From contig JAIOJU010000088.1 of assembly GCA_019911765.1 (NCBI GenBank), positions 1 to 33,084 on the forward strand: a DNA stretch of 33,084 bases, read 5' to 3'. Of the stretch, positions 25,498 through 33,084 are shown piece by piece. Below the pieces are notes generated by a model. That model searched no databases. It was not told the origin of the DNA and saw only the letters and a list, made by a program, of their open reading frames with translations. The translations under genes were made by a program, and so were the position numbers. Numbering within the stretch: the stretch's first letter is position 1; each line of letters opens with the position of its first letter. Origin of the DNA: Thiobacillus sp. Lineage in GTDB: Bacteria; Pseudomonadota; Gammaproteobacteria; Burkholderiales; Thiobacillaceae.

Positions 25498-26247
25498 ATG
25501 GCGCCGGCTTCCCCGAACCACTCGCAAAGCGTGGCTGCGATGCCTGGCGTGTCCGGGCTCGTCGGCATCATGCAGCCTTACTTTTTTCCCTACTTCGAGC
25601 AGTTCAGGCTGATCGCCGCGTGCGACATGTGGGTGGTTTTCGACACCGCCCAGTTCACGCGCAAGTCGTGGATGGTGCGCAACCGCATCCTCAATCGCGA
25701 CAAGGGTACCGCCTATGTTTCGGTTCCGGTGCAGCACACCGGCCTGGGGACGCACATCCAGGATGCGCTGGTCGACCACGGCCAGGACTGGCGCGGCCGG
25801 ATCATGGACAGGCTCAAGGTCTACCAGGCCGAGGCGCCGCATTATGCGGCTGTTCGCGATTTCATCGGCGATACCCTGGCCGGGCACCACGAGACTCTCG
25901 CCAGCCTGAACACCGAGGTGCTGCGGGCCGTGTGCCGCTATTTGGAAATCGCTACCCCGATCGAGCTTGCCTCGGCCCTGCCCCTCGATCTGCCGACGGC
26001 GTGCGAGCCGGGAGAGTGGGCGCTGCACATCTCGAAGCAGCTGGGGGCGACCGAATACCGCAACGCCGCTGGCGGCAAAGACCTGTTCAACGAAGCGCTT
26101 TACGCGAGCCATGGTATTGCGCTGAGTTTCCATGAGCATCACCAGCGGCAATACGCCACCGGCAGCTTCGACTTCGTAGCCGATCTGTCGGTCATCGACT
26201 GGATGATGTGGAACGACCGCGAGACCCTGCATGCCTGGCTGGGTTGA
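25498..26247 (+). CDS. WbqC-like family protein
   Basis: GIMQPYFFPYFEQFRLIAACDMWVVFDTAQFTRKSWMVRNRIL; LGATEYRNAAGGKDLFNEALYASHGIAL; ATG 25498 chosen over 25396. Confidence 0.88.
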   Translation: MAPASPNHSQSVAAMPGVSGLVGIMQPYFFPYFEQFRLIAACDMWVVFDTAQFTRKSWMVRNRILNRDKGTAYVSVPVQHTGLGTHIQDALVDHGQDWRGRIMDRLKVYQAEAPHYAAVRDFIGDTLAGHHETLASLNTEVLRAVCRYLEIATPIELASALPLDLPTACEPGEWALHISKQLGATEYRNAAGGKDLFNEALYASHGIALSFHEHHQRQYATGSFDFVADLSVIDWMMWNDRETLHAWLG

Positions 26248-26266
26248 ACCGCTGATGCTCGTCCGC

Positions 26267-27235
26267 TTAGCGCGTGGACTTGCCCATCATTTCGGCGATG
26301 CCGAAGCCCTCGCGGCCGAACTGGTTGCCGCAGTAGAACAGCAGGATGCGCCCATCCAGATCGATGGCCTGGGAGGAACCCATCATCTGCGAATCCCATC
26401 CCGTCGCCGACACATCGATGCCCAGCTGCGCATCGTCGCGGGTCCAGTGTGCCAGGTCTTCGGACCACGCATAGCCCAGGCGATACATGCATGCCGGGCC
26501 GCTACGGAAGCCGATGGGCCTGCGGTAGGCGAAGACGGCATGCCATCTGCCATCAAGAAAAAACGGCAGGAAGATGTCCTGGCATTCGTCTGCCGACAGG
26601 GTCGGGATGATCAGCTTGCCGTCTCGATTCCAGGCGATCCCGTCGGTCGATGTGGCGTGGGCAATCTGGAAGACGGATTCGGGTTTGCCTTCGTCCAGCA
26701 GCCATTTGGTCCCTGTCAGATACCACATGTGCCACGTGTCGCCGATGATGCGGACGGCGGGGCTGTTCACCAGATAGGGTTCGTTCAGGGTCAGTCCCAG
26801 GACCGGCCCTTCACCCAGTTTGCGGAAGGTTTCGCCACCGTCGTGGCTGACCGCTGCGCCGATGCCGACGGTGTAGGGAACGGACGCCATGCGCGTCCAA
26901 CCGGTGTAATAGAGATAAACCTTATCCCCCTTGCGTACCACGCTGCTCGGCATGATCCCGAATTCGTCGAAGGCACCAGGTTCGCCCAGCGGCAGCAGCG
27001 GCGTATCTGCTATGCGCACGACCCGTGTGATGTCGTCACGCGCCAGGTCGACGTAGCCGGGATACGAGACGTACTGCATGTCGGCCCCGCGCTGCGGCCG
27101 GCATGCGATATAGACGCGCAGGATGTCGTCGTTCAGCACGAAGGGCGTGGGGCACTGCGCATATTCCTGCATCCACGGCCGGGGCCTGCTCGCCGTCGGG
27201 TTGAAGATGTTGCCGAGCTTGTTCCACGAGAACAT
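26267..27235 (-). CDS. GH43/32-like beta-propeller-fold protein (copy B)
   Basis: MFSWNKLGNIFNPTASRPRPWMQEYAQCPTPFVLNDDILRVYIACRP...TWHMWYLTGTKWL...DECQDIFLPFFLDGRWHAVFAYRRPIGFR; paralogous to 24539..25495. Confidence 0.7.
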   Translation of the reverse strand: MFSWNKLGNIFNPTASRPRPWMQEYAQCPTPFVLNDDILRVYIACRPQRGADMQYVSYPGYVDLARDDITRVVRIADTPLLPLGEPGAFDEFGIMPSSVVRKGDKVYLYYTGWTRMASVPYTVGIGAAVSHDGGETFRKLGEGPVLGLTLNEPYLVNSPAVRIIGDTWHMWYLTGTKWLLDEGKPESVFQIAHATSTDGIAWNRDGKLIIPTLSADECQDIFLPFFLDGRWHAVFAYRRPIGFRSGPACMYRLGYAWSEDLAHWTRDDAQLGIDVSATGWDSQMMGSSQAIDLDGRILLFYCGNQFGREGFGIAEMMGKSTR

Positions 27236-27262
27236 GGACTCACTCCTGCCGCGTGCGGCACA

Positions 27263-27961
27263 TCACTTGTGGCCGGGGCCGATGGCCGCCATGCGTGTCA
27301 TCTGAAGGAATTCGTCACTCGCCAGGCGGAATTTCTCGGTGCCGGGGGCGATGAATACGCTGCGCGGCGGCGCGCTCTTGAGCACCAGCGTGGCCGCGCC
27401 GAGGAAGGAGTCGGGGCCGATCGACAGTTCGCCACCGACGGTGGCGTTGAGGCCGACGAAGCAGCGCTCGCCCAGCACGGCGACGCCGCCCAGTGTCGCG
27501 CCTGCAGCGATCCAGCAATGATCCTCGACGGTCGAGTGGTGGCCGATCAGCACGTTGTTCCACAGCGAGACGTTGTGGCCGATGCGTGCGCCGGGCTGAA
27601 TGCCGACGCCGTCGAGGATGAGGCAGTTCTCGCCCACCTCGACCCAGGGTCCGAGGTCCGCGCGCGGGCTGACGTAGCTTGCCAGCGTGTAGCCCTTGGC
27701 CTTGGCCTCCTGGCATTTCTGCGCCCGCACGGCGTTGAGCTCGTGGTAGCCGATCGCCGCGAACAGCGCGACCGACTCCGACGGATAATGGCACTCGATT
27801 TCTTCGAAGGGCACGACGGGGAGACCGTAATGCGTGCCCGATGGCGGAAGCCACTCCGCGTCGCAGGTAAAAGCCACCACCTCGTATTCCCCGTCGCGGA
27901 GGAAGTGGTGGTAGGCGACGTCAGTGATCTTGCCCACGCCGAAAATGACAAGCTGTTTCAT
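27263..27961 (-). CDS. NeuD/PglD-like sugar O/N-acyltransferase (left-handed beta-helix)
   Basis: MKQLVIFGVGKITDVAYHHF; hexapeptide repeats VEVGENCLILDGVGIQPGARIGHNVSLWNNVLIGHHSTVEDHCWIAAGATLGGVAVLGERCFVG. Confidence 0.85.
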   Translation of the reverse strand: MKQLVIFGVGKITDVAYHHFLRDGEYEVVAFTCDAEWLPPSGTHYGLPVVPFEEIECHYPSESVALFAAIGYHELNAVRAQKCQEAKAKGYTLASYVSPRADLGPWVEVGENCLILDGVGIQPGARIGHNVSLWNNVLIGHHSTVEDHCWIAAGATLGGVAVLGERCFVGLNATVGGELSIGPDSFLGAATLVLKSAPPRSVFIAPGTEKFRLASDEFLQMTRMAAIGPGHK

Positions 27962-28151
27962 CGTTCGTCTCCCCTATTCTGTCTGCCTTCACGCATGGCC
28001 GTGACCATGCTGGCAACCCGCGAAGGGTATCAGCGGCCCTCCCGGATTTGCAAAAATATATTTGCCCAGGGCCTTTACATTGCACCGATGATTGCCGAAA
28101 TGAAACTGAAACCGCGAGTCGGCGTCGTGCCGGCCAGCCCAAGGAGAAAAT

Positions 28152-29168
28152 GTGCGCTTAGGTGAAGAAAAATTCTACGTCGACCCCGCGACGCTCGAGC
28201 CGCTGAATCTGGGGAACGCCGTGTGCGACGGCGACCAGATCGTCTCGGGTGTGCTGGTGAGTCCGTCCGGGCATCGCTTCGAGATCACCGGCGGCGTGCC
28301 CAACTTCGTCTACCCTTTTGAGCTGCCGAAAGCCGACCGCGATGCGCGGCAACAATCCGAGGATCGTGTCGAGGGGTACGACCGCTATCTGCCCTTGACC
28401 TTCCGCACCTATGGCGAGGACGAGCAGGCGGTGCGCAATACCATGGTCGACAAGCTCGACCTCAAGCCCGGATCGGTCGTACTGGAGACCGGGGCTGGAA
28501 CGGGGCGTGATTCCGAAATCATCGCGCAGCGGCTCGGCGCGGACGGTAAGCTCTATATCCAGGATATCTCACCTTCGTTCCTGGCGAAAAACATCGAGCG
28601 CATGCGCGATACAAGTAGGCACGTCGAACCGGCGCTGGCGAACGGCTACTACCTGCCATTCGCCGACAACAGCTTCGATGCCTGTTTCCATTTCGGCGGC
28701 ATCAACGCCTTTGCCGACATCAAGCGCGCCTTTTCCGAAATGGCACGTGTCACCAAGCCCGGCGGCAAGGTCGTGGTCGGTGATGAGAACATGCCGCCCT
28801 GGCTGCGCGAGACGGAGTTTGCCCGCATTCTGATGAACTCCAACCCGGAGTTTGCCTACTCGCTGCCGCTCGACAAGCTGCCTGTCGAGGCGCGCAAGAC
28901 CCGTCTGGAATGGATTATCGGGGGCGTTTTCTATGTCATCGATTTCGTGGTCGGCGAAGGTGAGCCGATGGCAAACTTCGACTTTCCGATTCCGGGCGTG
29001 CGCGGCGGCACCCACCGCACACGTTATTACGGACATCTTGAGGGTGTCACGCCCGAAGCCAAGCGCCTGGCCTATGAGGCACGTGCCAGGACGGGCAAGA
29101 GCATGCACCAGTGGCTGGACGACGTGGTGCGCGAGGCCGCAATGCGCGATATCGGACAGAAGGACTGA
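28152..29168 (+). CDS. Class I SAM-dependent methyltransferase (UbiE/Methyltransf_11-like)
   Basis: VVLETGAGTGRDSEIIAQRLGADGKLYIQDIS; LPFADNSFDACFHFGGINAF; GTG start after AAGGAG. Confidence 0.85.
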   Translation: MRLGEEKFYVDPATLEPLNLGNAVCDGDQIVSGVLVSPSGHRFEITGGVPNFVYPFELPKADRDARQQSEDRVEGYDRYLPLTFRTYGEDEQAVRNTMVDKLDLKPGSVVLETGAGTGRDSEIIAQRLGADGKLYIQDISPSFLAKNIERMRDTSRHVEPALANGYYLPFADNSFDACFHFGGINAFADIKRAFSEMARVTKPGGKVVVGDENMPPWLRETEFARILMNSNPEFAYSLPLDKLPVEARKTRLEWIIGGVFYVIDFVVGEGEPMANFDFPIPGVRGGTHRTRYYGHLEGVTPEAKRLAYEARARTGKSMHQWLDDVVREAAMRDIGQKD

Positions 29169-29268
29169 TCGTTCGAGGCGATGGGACTTAATATTGGCGA
29201 CATACCTGTGACGAGCAGATCGCGATGAGAACGCAGGAGACCCTTCCGCAGAGTAAGCGATACCTTCA

Positions 29269-30357
29269 ATGAAAAATCCAAATGAAAACTGTGCAACGCT
29301 GATCTTCCCCGCCGTCAATCAAACGGCTGTGGAATACTTGAAGGCAGCGCGAGACCGAGGCGAGCAGGTGGTCTGCGCCGCTTCGGTGGCGAACGACGAG
29401 ATTGCCGCAGAAGGGGGGGGGCTGCATCGCCTACCCTCAATTTATGATGAGGATTTCGCCCGGAGCTTTTTGTCCCTGGTAGGAGAGCAATCCATATGCC
29501 GCCTGTTTTGCCCGGTATCCACGGTATATGCCTTCATGGCGCAATTTATTTCCGCCCATCGCCTTGAAATCAAGTTGATCGGCCAATCGCCGGTACGGCA
29601 GCAGATTGAGCAACACCGCCAGTTGAAGACGCGTGCAAGGCGATTGCTCCCGCTCGTGGAACTTTGCGCAGAGGGTGCCTCCACGCTTTCCTTGCTGGAA
29701 GTAGGCGGAATACTGCGGCAGGCATCGCTGATTTACGGTGAGTCGAACGACGACAAGCTGGCCGCCATGATGGGGATTTTTTCCAGCGCACCAGCGGGAG
29801 ACGTGGTTGAAATTGGTTCCCTGATGGGAAGGTCGGCATTCGTGCTGCTGTTTCTCGCCTGGCGCCACAGTATCGGTCCGGTGCTGACCATCGACCCCTG
29901 GCGAGCGGCTGACTGTATCCAGCGGGAGTCCCCCGATGCGCTGCAAACGGTGACGGATGAGTGGGATTACGAGATATTGAGCGAAGGCTTCATGGTGAAC
30001 ATGGTCCCGTTTCGTACGGACGACCACGCCCATCTGCGTCTCACATCGGATGAGGCATTCAACGTATATGCCCGGGAGGAGCCCATTCTGTCTTCAATTG
30101 GCAGACCTATCACTTATTCGGGAAAGATCGCGGTTATTCATATCGACGGTAACCATGACTATGATTGCGTCAAGAAGGATTGCGAACTTTGGCTGGGCAG
30201 GATGCTGCCGGGCGCGTGGCTGATTCTGGATGACTATATATGGGCACACGGCGATGGCCCTTTTCGTGCAGGGAATGAATTGCTTCATGACCAGCCGGAC
30301 CGGGTCGAGCGCGCCTTTGTGTGTGGCAAGGCACTTTTCGTCAAGCTTCGTTACTGA
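29269..30357 (+). CDS. Two-domain protein: N-terminal alpha/beta domain plus C-terminal class I SAM methyltransferase (Methyltransf_24/CmcI-like)
   Basis: C-terminal VVEIGSLMGRSAFVLLFLA...VLTIDPW...VIHIDGNHDYDCVKKDCELWLGRMLPGAWLILDDYIW. Confidence 0.7.
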   Translation: MKNPNENCATLIFPAVNQTAVEYLKAARDRGEQVVCAASVANDEIAAEGGGLHRLPSIYDEDFARSFLSLVGEQSICRLFCPVSTVYAFMAQFISAHRLEIKLIGQSPVRQQIEQHRQLKTRARRLLPLVELCAEGASTLSLLEVGGILRQASLIYGESNDDKLAAMMGIFSSAPAGDVVEIGSLMGRSAFVLLFLAWRHSIGPVLTIDPWRAADCIQRESPDALQTVTDEWDYEILSEGFMVNMVPFRTDDHAHLRLTSDEAFNVYAREEPILSSIGRPITYSGKIAVIHIDGNHDYDCVKKDCELWLGRMLPGAWLILDDYIWAHGDGPFRAGNELLHDQPDRVERAFVCGKALFVKLRY

Positions 30358-30475
30358 CAGGTTTCAGGGCGCAGAAAACTGAATTGTGACAGGCCTGAAA
30401 TTTTTCATACGTTATATTAATTGGCACCATTTCTCTTAACCCGGTCTGCTTTCCAGGGCCTGCAAAAACACTGTC

Positions 30476-30703
30476 ATGAGTCTAGAAAAAAAAATTTCCG
30501 AAGTGTTCGGCCTTCCTGAGTCATCCATCGTGGATTCCCTAACCCTGAATGAGATCCCAACCTGGGACTCCCTGGCGCACATGATGCTCATTGTCAGCCT
30601 GGAAGAGGCTTATCAAATCCAGTTTTCCGGAGATGAAATCGCTGACCTGAAATCCGTAGGTGATGTGCGGACCGCCCTGCGGGCGCATGGTGCCACCTTA
30701 TGA
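30476..30703 (+). CDS. Acyl carrier protein
   Basis: 75 aa with phosphopantetheine attachment motif TWDSLAHMMLIVSLEE. Confidence 0.9.
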   Translation: MSLEKKISEVFGLPESSIVDSLTLNEIPTWDSLAHMMLIVSLEEAYQIQFSGDEIADLKSVGDVRTALRAHGATL

Positions 30704-31452
30704 AGATTGCAGGTGCCCGTGTTCTGGTAACGGGCGGCGGCTCGGGAATCGGGCGTTTTCTGGTCGAGCGACTGGCCGCCGAGTCTGCCGAAGTCGGGGT
30801 GCTCGAACTGAACGGGGAGCGTTGCGCCGAACTTAATGAAGCATCCGGCGGGCGGATCAGGACCTGGCCCTGTGATGTCACCGATGCCGCTGCCGTTGAC
30901 GCGGCACTCGAATCCCTGTTCGCCACCGGTTTTGAACCCGATGTGCTCATCAACAACGCCGGCATCATTCACAGCGAACCTCTGGTGAACATGCTGTCAC
31001 GGGGAGAGCGGGTGCATTCACGCGAATCCTGGCGGCGTGTGATATCGACCGATCTCGACTCGGTCTTTTTTGTGACGAGTCGGGTTGTGGATCGGATGCT
31101 GGCGAAACGCAAGAAAGGCGTTGTGATATCCATCAGTTCCATTTCTGCCAATGGCAATCCCGGGCAATCCGCTTACGCTGCCGCCAAGGCGGGCGTGAAT
31201 GCGCTGACATGCACATGGGCAAAGGAACTGGGCGGGATGGGGCTGCGCTTTGTGGCGATCGCGCCAGGATTTATTGATACCCCCTCCACCCGTGAGGCGC
31301 TCAGCGAGGCCGCACTTGCACGCCTGCAACAGCACATTCCTTTGCGCCGCCTGGGAGACTTGGAAAGCATCTATCTGGCCGCTCGCCATGCCATCGAGAA
31401 CGACTACCTGACCGGCACCGTGCTTGAGGTGGATGGCGGTTTGGTGATCTAG
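30700..31452 (+). CDS. Short-chain dehydrogenase/reductase (FabG-like)
   Basis: VLVTGGGSGIGRFLVERLA; NNAGI; catalytic S...YAAAKAGVNALT; ATGA overlap with the ACP gene. Confidence 0.92.
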   Translation: MKIAGARVLVTGGGSGIGRFLVERLAAESAEVGVLELNGERCAELNEASGGRIRTWPCDVTDAAAVDAALESLFATGFEPDVLINNAGIIHSEPLVNMLSRGERVHSRESWRRVISTDLDSVFFVTSRVVDRMLAKRKKGVVISISSISANGNPGQSAYAAAKAGVNALTCTWAKELGGMGLRFVAIAPGFIDTPSTREALSEAALARLQQHIPLRRLGDLESIYLAARHAIENDYLTGTVLEVDGGLVI

Positions 31453-31463
31453 CCTACTTTACA

Positions 31464-33020
31464 ATGTCTTTTGCCCCGAATCTTGGCATCGCTTTCGAGG
31501 AAGTCGCAACGCGGCATGAAGTCCGAACCGCGCTGATCTATCCGGCTACCGGCGAGCAAATCAGCTACGGCGCATTGAGCCGGCTTGTGGATCGCATCTC
31601 GGGCGCCTTGTGGGCGAAGGGGTTGCGTCAGGGTCAGGTGGCGGCGATTTTTCACGATAAATCTCCCGCTGCTTTCGCCGCCATGCTTGCCTGCCTTCGA
31701 CTCGGCATCATCTACACCAACCTTGACCCGGGCAGCCCCTGGGAGCGGCTGCGTAGAATTCTCCATATCTGCCAGCCAGGCTTGATCATCAACGCTTTCC
31801 CAATGATGCCTTGTGCCGCCGAACTGGAGGCGGATGGCTACCTGGATACGCTGCACCTGCGCGATATCCGATCATCTGGCGAAATCGATCCGGTGCCGGA
31901 TTATCCGGTAATCGGGGGGGGCAGTCCGGCATACATCATGTTTACCTCCGGTTCGACAGGAATGCCCAAAGGCGCGGTTATGTCCCATGCCAATCTGTTG
32001 TGGTTCATCGCCTGGGCGCGCGAACGTTTCGCGATCACATCCGAAGATGTACTGACGAACGTCAATCCGATCTATTTTGACAATTCCGTTTTCGACTTTT
32101 ACACGGCCGTGTTCTCCGGGGCTGCGTTGGCTCCCATCACTTCGGATCAGGTGCGCGATACGCGTCTCCTGGTTCGGCTTGTCCGTGATGCGTGCTGCAC
32201 GATCTGGTTCTCCGTGCCGTCGTTGCTCGTTTATTTGCTGACGACCCGTGCGCTTGCAGCCACGGATTTTCCTGGCATTCGAAAGATCATCTTTGGTGGA
32301 GAGGGCTTCCCCAAAACCAAGCTGCGTCAACTCTATGAAATGTTCGGTGCGCGCGCCGGGCTGGAGAACGTGTACGGCCCGACTGAATGCACCTGCATCT
32401 GTTCGGCTCAGACTATCCGTGCGGCCGACTTCGAGGATATGCACAATTTTGCGCCGCTTGGTCTGCTGGCGGAAAATTTCGACTTTGAAATACTTCCGCT
32501 GGACGGGAACGCCCCGGATTCTGGCGAGCTCTTTCTGCGTGGAACCCAGGTGGGCCTTGGGTATTACAACGATCCCGAGCGCACAGCCCGGGCTTTCATT
32601 CAAAACCCACGCCATTCGCTGTATGCGGATATTGGCTATCGTACCGGGGACCTGGTTTACAGGGATGCGCGCGGCTGGCTGTATTTCAGGGGGCGCGCGG
32701 ACTTTCAGGTCAAGCACATGGGTTACCGCATCGAGTTGGAGGAAATCGAGGCTGCGTTCAACAGCTTGCCCGTCGTCAGGGAATGCGCAGTCATTTACCA
32801 GAAACTGGACGAGGGGCTGGGACAGATTCTTGCCTTCGCCGCCACGAGTGTGTCGGTGCCATCGGAAGAGCTGCTGCAGGACGTCTCCGCTATTGTGCCG
32901 CCCTATATGGTGCCTCGCCGCGTGATGCTTATCGATTCTCTACCGAAGAACGCAAATGGCAAGATTGACCGAGTTGCGCTGCAAGCCCTCGTCACGCCAC
33001 ATGACACACGCTCCGCGTGA
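31464..33020 (+). CDS. AMP-forming adenylate ligase (acyl-CoA synthetase / NRPS A-domain-like)
   Basis: YIMFTSGSTGMPKGAVMSHANL; NVYGPTECTCIC; YRTGDLVYRDARGWLYFRGRADFQVKHMGYRIELEEIE; NANGKIDRVAL. Confidence 0.92.
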   Translation: MSFAPNLGIAFEEVATRHEVRTALIYPATGEQISYGALSRLVDRISGALWAKGLRQGQVAAIFHDKSPAAFAAMLACLRLGIIYTNLDPGSPWERLRRILHICQPGLIINAFPMMPCAAELEADGYLDTLHLRDIRSSGEIDPVPDYPVIGGGSPAYIMFTSGSTGMPKGAVMSHANLLWFIAWARERFAITSEDVLTNVNPIYFDNSVFDFYTAVFSGAALAPITSDQVRDTRLLVRLVRDACCTIWFSVPSLLVYLLTTRALAATDFPGIRKIIFGGEGFPKTKLRQLYEMFGARAGLENVYGPTECTCICSAQTIRAADFEDMHNFAPLGLLAENFDFEILPLDGNAPDSGELFLRGTQVGLGYYNDPERTARAFIQNPRHSLYADIGYRTGDLVYRDARGWLYFRGRADFQVKHMGYRIELEEIEAAFNSLPVVRECAVIYQKLDEGLGQILAFAATSVSVPSEELLQDVSAIVPPYMVPRRVMLIDSLPKNANGKIDRVALQALVTPHDTRSA

Positions 33021-33084
33021 ATGAGGGAAGAGGGCGATTACTGGGATTGATGGTGAAAGTGCACATTTAATAAATGGCTAAACG

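Noticed and set aside
26231-28165. 644-aa plus-strand ORF spanning the minus-strand propeller and acyltransferase genes
   Set aside because: Shadow ORF of two recognisable minus-strand proteins; translation lacks any family signature and is biased in composition.

Overview
The window carries a complete reverse-dissimilatory sulfite reductase (rDsr) sulfur-oxidation locus, dsrABEFHCMKLJOPNR plus a siroheme synthase cysG (about 2.7-17.0 kb, + strand). A divergent minus-strand unit lies to its left: a small hypothetical protein, a Cas6/Cmx6-family protein with no visible CRISPR, a DsrC paralog with a changed C-terminus, an SseA-like sulfurtransferase, and a gene running off the left edge. To the right are a kinase-like protein, a cation:proton antiporter and a LapA-like membrane protein, then a glycan-modification cluster (about 20.5-33 kb). 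That cluster has a TPR/SPINDLY-type O-GlcNAc-transferase-like protein, a DegT-family sugar aminotransferase, two divergent beta-propeller paralogs, a WbqC-family protein, a NeuD/PglD-like acyltransferase, two methyltransferases, an ACP, an SDR and an AMP-forming ligase. The observations most worth following up are: (1) a chain of three tiny ORFs filling the dsrP-dsrN gap, each joined to the next gene by a stop/start overlap and partly built from a 56-bp tandem duplication of the dsrN initiation region; (2) the orphan Cas6-like protein; (3) a tandem GCCTAC-N9-GTAGG palindrome upstream of dsrA; (4) a DsrC paralog keeping the inner cysteine but lacking the penultimate one; (5) a putative acyl-amino-sugar glycosylation system with poly-G tracts in coding regions. 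The host looks like a sulfur-oxidising proteobacterium, probably betaproteobacterial; this is inferred from gene content only. No tRNA, rRNA, transposase or CRISPR array was recognised. All family calls come from reading the sequence; no database search was run.
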